Shown here: positions 4,983-8,376 of the stretch, in pieces
How positions within the stretch are numbered: position 1 is the first letter of the stretch
How the letters are laid out: every line of letters begins with the position of its first letter
Assembly: GCA_938049075.1 (NCBI GenBank)
Contig: CALICZ010000051.1
Location: 1 to 8,376 of the forward strand
Length of the DNA stretch: 8,376 bases
Origin: an uncultured Candidatus Saccharibacteria bacterium
GTDB lineage: Bacteria; Patescibacteriota; Saccharimonadia; Saccharimonadales; Saccharimonadaceae
Direction of reading: 5' to 3'
Made by a program: the position numbers and the translations under genes
The notes under the pieces: generated by a model
The model's input: the letters and a program-made list of their open reading frames with translations, nothing else
Told to the model about the DNA's origin: nothing
Databases searched by the model: none

Positions 4983-5243
4983 CTACATAAGTGCCGTCGT
5001 CGCTGCAATCAGGCCAAAGATAACCCCAGGCAAGTTAGCTGCAGCTAACGGCAGGTCGCGCTTCTCTTTACATAGGCCATAGATCACCCACAACGTACAG
5101 TTCACTGCCGCGACTGCTGGCTGAAGGAAGTCACCTTTGTGCCCATTCATGTTGCCCACGATTTGTGGAATGTATGACACATACATCATCACCGACATTG
5201 CTGTTGCGACCCATCCGAGGGTTTGCATATGCTTTTCTTTCAT
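4983..5243 (-). CDS. SemiSWEET sugar transporter (MtN3 / PQ-loop family)
   Basis: The 86-residue length is typical of bacterial SemiSWEETs, which have three membrane helices and work as dimers to carry sugars by facilitated diffusion across the inner membrane. Helix 1 (about 7-28) contains the family's PQ motif in SYIPQIVGNM (23-32). Helix 2 (about 40-57) carries the conserved N and W in AAVNCTLWVIYG, and helix 3 (about 66-85) contains the conserved N in AAANLPGVIFG. All key positions are present and the protein looks complete. GGAG lies 9 nt before the ATG at 5243, with an extended -10 at 5288-5296 further upstream. In a host-dependent bacterium it would serve sugar uptake; the substrate cannot be read from the sequence. 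Confidence 0.9.
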   Translation of the reverse strand: MKEKHMQTLGWVATAMSVMMYVSYIPQIVGNMNGHKGDFLQPAVAAVNCTLWVIYGLCKEKRDLPLAAANLPGVIFGLIAATTALM

Positions 5244-5287
5244 ACTTGGGTGCTCCTTAATTGCATTCCTTTGTTTTTGCCTTGTGT

Positions 5288-5296
5288 ATTATACCA
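5288..5296 (-). promoter_or_regulatory. Extended -10 promoter of the SemiSWEET gene
   Basis: On the minus strand this reads TGGTATAAT, identical to the element before the 4454 gene. The predicted start near 5281 gives a leader of about 38 nt holding AAGGAG. On the plus strand the same bases include TGTATTAT (5285-5292), which could drive the small ORF starting at 5300. Confidence 0.6.
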
Positions 5297-5299
5297 TAT

Positions 5300-5443
5300 A
5301 TGGGTTTATCTCCCCCTCAAACAGACCTGCAACTTCTTGACTACTATCGCAGAGCCTCCAGCCTCCCTCTCTTTCTTCTACCTAATCTCGTTATAGAAAG
5401 CTCCTCTGCGCTTTCTGCTGGCCATTTAGAGCGTTTGCGGTAA
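5300..5443 (+). CDS. Doubtful small ORF or gene remnant, 47 residues
   Basis: The ATG at 5300 follows TATTAT (5287-5292) by 7 nt, the leaderless geometry seen at other starts in this window. The peptide begins MGLSPPQTDLQLLDYYRRAS and ends SAGHLERLR. The first half is faintly like the N-terminus of phosphoketolases (a conserved L-L-D-x-Y-x-R-A-x motif), and the end could match the E-H-x-K-x-R-L part of that family. The GHWGT motif that should follow is absent and the frame closes, so at most this would be a degraded stump. It may equally be a chance ORF. The 130 nt after it show nothing I recognise until the terminator at 5571. Confidence 0.28.
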   Translation: MGLSPPQTDLQLLDYYRRASSLPLFLLPNLVIESSSALSAGHLERLR

Positions 5444-5570
5444 GCAGGCCTTCTCATATCTGTATACGGACGTTAGCTGCGCTCTAAGCTATGAAACAAA
5501 CTACCCAAAACCATACCTTTATAGTAATACATTTGTGAGATAACTTGGTTCTCAACATAGTTTTGCCATC

Positions 5571-5601
5571 AAAAAAGCCGAGCAATCCTGCTCGGCTTTT
5601 T
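5571..5601. terminator. Bidirectional terminator
   Basis: AGCCGAGCA (5576-5584) and TGCTCGGCT (5589-5597) form a perfect 9-bp stem with a 4-nt loop, flanked by A6 on the left and T5 on the right. It therefore works on both strands. It lies 36 nt past the stop of the minus-strand LRR hybrid and probably ends that gene. Confidence 0.9.
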
Positions 5602-5636
5602 ATGTACGCTACCAGACTTGGCTGATGGGGAGGAAC

Positions 5637-6338
5637 CTAGTCTATGTGGCGCTGTTCGAGTTTGAGCTTGCCAATGGCGGCGCTGTCGGCAGCATTTGGC
5701 TTGACACCTGTGAGGCGAAGCTTTTTAAGGCCGCCAAATTCAGCTAGTTGGCTGCCGTTGGTCAGCGTAGCCTTACGGCTGTAGTCGTAGAGCGAGAGCG
5801 ACTCCAGACTACCCTTGCTGGCTGCAACGTCGGCAATGTCTAGCACAAAGCCATCTTTGCCCGAGAGTGCGACTCGCTTGAGCTGTGCAAGCTTAGCAAG
5901 CGGCTTGGTCGAGGCAATTGGATTACCCGAGACCATCACAAGCTTGAGATTCGCCAGGCCAGCGATCGGGTCGAGCGACTCAATCTGGTTAGAATACGCT
6001 GTCAGCGAAGTCAGCTTCGTCAGTTTTGCTAGTGGTGCAAGGCTCTTCACCTTGTTGCCGTCGATTGCCAGCCAGTCGAGGTTTGTCGCTGCCTCTAGGC
6101 CGGTGAGGTCGGCTGCTTTCAGTGCTTTTACGCCTTCATACCAATCGTCTTGCATCTCGCCTGCGCCCCATGTTGAGGTGCCGAGGATGAGGTTTTGAAA
6201 GCCGTTTAATTGCTCGGCCGAGATGCTTCCGGCATCGAAAACGTTAGAACTGTCAACGCCTAATTTGGTTGCGATGCGTGAAGCGAGATCCTGGCAGGTG
6301 CCAGTTGATGATCCGTAAACAATACAAGTTGAATTCAT
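5637..6338 (-). CDS. Hybrid ORF: flavodoxin N-terminal half joined in frame to leucine-rich repeats
   Basis: Residues 1-80 are the N-terminal half of a short-chain flavodoxin of Bacteroidota type. YGSSTGTCQD (8-17) is the FMN phosphate loop, and GTSTWGAGEMQDDWYEGVKAL (53-73) is the region around the first isoalloxazine loop with W57 and the W66-Y67 pair. A normal flavodoxin would continue with GKTVALFG and the second FMN loop. Instead residue 81 begins SDS22/internalin-like repeats of about 22 residues (LEAATNLDWLAIDGN, LTKLTSLTAYSNQIESL, LANLKLVMVSGNPI, LAQLKRVALSG) and a C-terminal cap ending KLEQRHID. The FMN site is therefore incomplete. The joint (6100-6112) is the motif DLTG, which both parents naturally contain. 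The promoter and A-rich, SD-less start are Bacteroidota-like, while the LRR end and terminator go with the left-hand genome. I read it as an assembly or template chimera; a true fusion gene is less likely. Confidence 0.75.
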   Translation of the reverse strand: MNSTCIVYGSSTGTCQDLASRIATKLGVDSSNVFDAGSISAEQLNGFQNLILGTSTWGAGEMQDDWYEGVKALKAADLTGLEAATNLDWLAIDGNKVKSLAPLAKLTKLTSLTAYSNQIESLDPIAGLANLKLVMVSGNPIASTKPLAKLAQLKRVALSGKDGFVLDIADVAASKGSLESLSLYDYSRKATLTNGSQLAEFGGLKKLRLTGVKPNAADSAAIGKLKLEQRHID

Positions 6339-6395
6339 TTTTATTTCTTTTAAAATTATGTTTATTGTTTGTGAGCCGTTTTCCGACTACGGTTG

Positions 6396-6426
6396 CAAAA
6401 GTACGCGCTATTTTTTGGCTGTGCAA
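6396..6426 (-). promoter_or_regulatory. Bacteroidota-type promoter of the flavodoxin gene
   Basis: On the minus strand TTG (6424-6426), a 20-nt spacer and TACTTTTG (6396-6403) match the Bacteroidota -33/-7 consensus TTTG-N19-21-TAnnTTTG. The -33 lies in the left arm of the inverted repeat 6424-6480. The leader before the ATG at 6338 is about 50 nt, ends A-rich and has no Shine-Dalgarno site. Confidence 0.7.
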
Positions 6427-6480
6427 TACCTAAAAACGATGAAAATGAGGGCCACGCTTTTTCATTATTTTTAGGTATTG
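6424..6480. promoter_or_regulatory. Palindrome spanning the divergent flavodoxin/porin promoters; candidate operator
   Basis: CAATACCTAAAAA (6424-6436) and TTTTTAGGTATTG (6468-6480) are perfect 13-bp inverted repeats. After a 2-nt mismatch the pairing resumes with ATGAAAA (6439-6445) and TTTTCAT (6459-6465), leaving a 13-nt centre. Each outer arm contains the -33 TTG of the promoter pointing away from it, so the structure is placed symmetrically between the two genes. It could bind a dimeric regulator or co-regulate both directions. The regulator is unknown; an iron-responsive one would fit the neighbouring genes, but no standard Fur box is evident. Confidence 0.6.
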
Positions 6481-6508
6481 TTTGCTACCTTTATTTCGTG
6501 TAACTTTG
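6477..6508 (+). promoter_or_regulatory. Bacteroidota-type promoter of the porin-imelysin operon
   Basis: ATTG (6477-6480), a 20-nt spacer and TAACTTTG (6501-6508) match the -33/-7 consensus. The -33 is the end of the right arm of the inverted repeat. The leader to the porin ATG is about 145 nt, long enough for further control, though I recognise no riboswitch in it. Confidence 0.7.
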
Positions 6509-6661
6509 CAGGCAAATAAGTGCAGTGGGGATTGTTTTCTCGGCAACTTCTCGAAAGAAACGCATATACGGTCTTTGCACTGTCGTCTTTTTGGAACTGG
6601 GTTCACAATCCGATAGTCTGCACTTTTTTCTTTTTATAATAAAGGTAACAGACAAGCATAG

Positions 6662-7969
6662 ATGAAGCAAATGAAGCACAAGATGGCATTGAGCATCCTG
6701 ATGGCGAGCGTTTCTATAGGTGCGAGTGCGCAAGTGAATGCTGCCGATTCGGTGATGAATCACGCAAAGGGTAACAAATTTAGTGTGGGAGGTTATGGCG
6801 AAGCGGCCTATTCGCGCAATTTCTATAGCGATAGTGGCAATCGTTACACCACGCCCCGTAATTATAAGAAAGATCCCAGCCATGGAAGATTCGACATTCC
6901 ACATGCCGTTATCTATTTAGGTTATGACTTTGGCAAGGGCTGGACGATGGGAACTGAGATTGAATTTGAGCATGGTGGCTCGGGTTCGGCCATTGAATAT
7001 GAAGCCGACGAGGCCATTGAGTTTGAACATGAGACCGAGAAAGGCGGCGAAGTGGAGTTGGAACAGTTTTGGCTTCAAAAGACATTCGGCCGTGCTTTCA
7101 ACGTGCGAGCCGGTCATATTGTGGTACCGTTTGGCTTGGTCAACGCCCATCATGAGCCGTTGAACTTCTTTACGGTGTATCGTCCGGAAGGCGAAAACAC
7201 CATTTTGCCCAGCACATGGCATCAAACGGGTGTGTCGTTGTGGGGACGTTTGGGCGATTTTCGCTATGAAGCACAGATGGTGGCCGGCTTGGACGCTTAT
7301 CATTTTAGCCGCGCGAATTGGATACAAGGGGGCACGTCGAGCCCGTTTGAGTTTGAGGTGGCCAACAAATATGGCTTCCTTGGCCGTGTAGACAACTACA
7401 CGCTTCCCGGGCTTCGCCTCGGTGTGAGCGGCTATTTTGGCCAGTCGATGCACAACAATGTGCCTCATGATATGGAGCGAGGTGCAAAGAAAAAGATTAA
7501 AGGAAATGTTTATTTAGGAAGTCTTGACTTCACTTTCAAGCGTTATAATTGGGTGGCACGCGGCAATGTTGACTACGGTTATGTGAGTCATGCCAAGGAA
7601 ATCTCACAGTTGACCTATCCCAATGTGCAGTATGTAAAACCCTATGAGTCGGGCAACGGAAAATACTTCGGTAGCCATGCCATGGCCATGATGCTTGAGG
7701 CCGGTTATGACGTCTTTTCGCAAATCAAAAAGCTTCGTTCAGACAACCAAAAGCTTTATATCTTCGGACATATTGAAAACTATGACTCCTATGTTCACGG
7801 GACAACGAAGCAATGGACCAATAAAACTATCTTCGCAGGTGGCGTTAATTATCACCCAGTTCCACAGATAGCGATTAAAGCAGAGTATCATTATCGCAAG
7901 CTGAAAAGCGGATATAATGATGAACCTTCAGTCAATATAGGAATCGCTTACGAGGGTTTCTTCTTATAA
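6662..7969 (+). CDS. Outer-membrane porin of Bacteroidota type (OprO/P-like beta-barrel)
   Basis: The protein has 435 residues. A signal peptide is clear: MKQMKHK, a hydrophobic core (ALSILMASVSIGASA), and probable cleavage near residue 23-27. The mature part starts with a barrel strand (FSVGGYGEAAYSRNF, 40-54) and continues with alternating aromatic strands and turns to the C-terminal strand (SVNIGIAYEGFFL). The block GHIVVPFGLVNAHHEP (151-166) and the later RPEGENTILPSTWHQTG are characteristic of this Bacteroidota porin group. An acidic/His stretch (about 98-134: EIEFEHGG, EYEADEAIEFEHETEKGGE) probably faces a loop or the channel; metal binding is conjecture. The gene is followed 49 nt later by an imelysin-like lipoprotein with no terminator between, so the two are probably one operon. 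The start lacks a strong Shine-Dalgarno site (AAAGG at 6641-6645 is 16 nt away), as is usual in this phylum. A second ATG at 6671 is possible. Substrate unknown; iron-related transport is inferred from context. Confidence 0.82.
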   Translation: MKQMKHKMALSILMASVSIGASAQVNAADSVMNHAKGNKFSVGGYGEAAYSRNFYSDSGNRYTTPRNYKKDPSHGRFDIPHAVIYLGYDFGKGWTMGTEIEFEHGGSGSAIEYEADEAIEFEHETEKGGEVELEQFWLQKTFGRAFNVRAGHIVVPFGLVNAHHEPLNFFTVYRPEGENTILPSTWHQTGVSLWGRLGDFRYEAQMVAGLDAYHFSRANWIQGGTSSPFEFEVANKYGFLGRVDNYTLPGLRLGVSGYFGQSMHNNVPHDMERGAKKKIKGNVYLGSLDFTFKRYNWVARGNVDYGYVSHAKEISQLTYPNVQYVKPYESGNGKYFGSHAMAMMLEAGYDVFSQIKKLRSDNQKLYIFGHIENYDSYVHGTTKQWTNKTIFAGGVNYHPVPQIAIKAEYHYRKLKSGYNDEPSVNIGIAYEGFFL

Positions 7970-8018
7970 GAACACATTCATAACTAACATTTATACTACC
8001 AATAAAAGACAGATTACA

Positions 8019-8376
8019 ATGAAAAAAGTAATAAGATTTGCCATGTTCCTCCTTGCAGGAGCACTGACAACGGGCTTATTCTCATGCAGCAGTAGCGACG
8101 ATGAGGAAGTGTTGCAGAACGATTTGCTCACAGAAGAGCAGCAGAACAACCTGAAAAAGGTTGAAAGTGACGCCAATTCGAATGCCGAAAAGACGGCAAT
8201 GGGTAAGGTGGTTGCCAACTATTTGGAGGCAGTCATCAAGCCAACCTATCAGGATTTGGCCAACAAGACCGACAAACTCTACGAGGCTTGCCAGAACCTT
8301 TATGCCAAACGTAAGGCTAAAACACTGACACAGGCCGACATAGACGCAGCTTGTGAGGCGTTCAAAGATGCAAGAA
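8019..8376 (+). CDS. Imelysin-like (M75 family) surface lipoprotein, 3' truncated by the window
   Basis: The frame runs open from the ATG at 8019 to the window edge (119 residues visible). The N-terminus is a lipoprotein signal: MKKVIRFAMFLLAGALTTGLFSC, with the lipidated cysteine at residue 23. SSSDDEE follows it, like the acidic export signal that sends Bacteroidota lipoproteins to the cell surface. From about residue 66 the sequence (VVANYLEAVIKPTYQDLANK, then LYEACQNL and IDAACEAFKDAR) matches the helical start of imelysin domains, where a later GxHxxE-type motif would be expected beyond this window. Imelysins are non-proteolytic proteins linked to iron uptake and often sit beside outer-membrane transport genes. 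The 49-nt gap to the porin supports one operon. The family call rests on the N-terminal fifth to third only. Confidence 0.75.
   Translation, partial: MKKVIRFAMFLLAGALTTGLFSCSSSDDEEVLQNDLLTEEQQNNLKKVESDANSNAEKTAMGKVVANYLEAVIKPTYQDLANKTDKLYEACQNLYAKRKAKTLTQADIDAACEAFKDAR

Noticed and set aside
6917..7468. Minus-strand ORFs opposite the porin
   Set aside because: The porin frame on the plus strand has a signal peptide and family motifs throughout; these are antisense shadows.
1..8376. CRISPR array, insertion sequence, prophage, toxin-antitoxin or secretion operon
   Set aside because: I saw no regularly spaced repeats, transposase, integrase, att-like duplications or toxin/antitoxin pairs; the pilin-like gene has no secretion partners in view.

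Overview
The window reads as two unlike pieces of DNA joined near 6100-6112. The left piece (about 1-6105) looks like a Saccharibacteria (TM7) or other Patescibacteria genome from a host-associated community. It carries a small two-helix pilin-like membrane protein of the type common in that group, an Hsp20 divergent from a ComF-type phosphoribosyltransferase, a SemiSWEET, two tRNA genes with encoded CCA, lineage-style hypothetical proteins, and extended -10 promoters (TGnTATAAT) that often sit only 6-9 nt before the start codon. The right piece (about 6105-8376) is Bacteroidota, most like Prevotella. It has a short-chain flavodoxin N-terminus, an outer-membrane porin, an imelysin-type surface lipoprotein, Bacteroidota -33/-7 promoters (TTG-N20-TAnnTTTG) and no clear Shine-Dalgarno sites. 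The organism assignment is from recognition of protein types, not a search.

Layout. 3-299: 3' end of the pilin-like gene, then a strong terminator. 300-920: no intact gene; a hairpin at 410-450 and what looks like a badly frameshifted minus-strand gene remnant at about 499-800. 922-1446 (minus) hsp20 and 1553-2233 (plus) comF diverge from overlapping promoters. 2328-2416: tRNA-Ser(UGA). 2583-3256: hypothetical gene broken at a C9 tract. 3384-4019: leaderless two-helix membrane protein. 4136-4212: tRNA-Arg with the unusual anticodon GCG. About 4255-4410: a cluster of long perfect hairpins, a candidate structured RNA. 4454-4866: a second hypothetical gene broken by one base at a C6 tract. 4983-5243 (minus): SemiSWEET. 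5300-5443: doubtful small ORF. 5571-5601: bidirectional terminator. 5637-6338 (minus): flavodoxin/leucine-rich-repeat hybrid. 6662-7969: porin. 8019-8376: imelysin-like lipoprotein, cut by the window end.

The most notable observations are four. (1) The flavodoxin-LRR hybrid coincides with the change of organism, and its joint is a DLTG motif native to both parents. This points to a chimeric contig or chimeric molecule more than to a new fusion protein. (2) Two separate hypothetical genes both lose frame by exactly one base at a C run roughly 20 codons after the start. (3) A 13-bp perfect inverted repeat (20 paired positions in all) has its arms exactly on the -33 boxes of both divergent promoters in the flavodoxin/porin intergenic region, in a locus with an iron theme. 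(4) The hairpin cluster lies just after tRNA-Arg(GCG).

I see no complete new defence, secretion or mobile system here.
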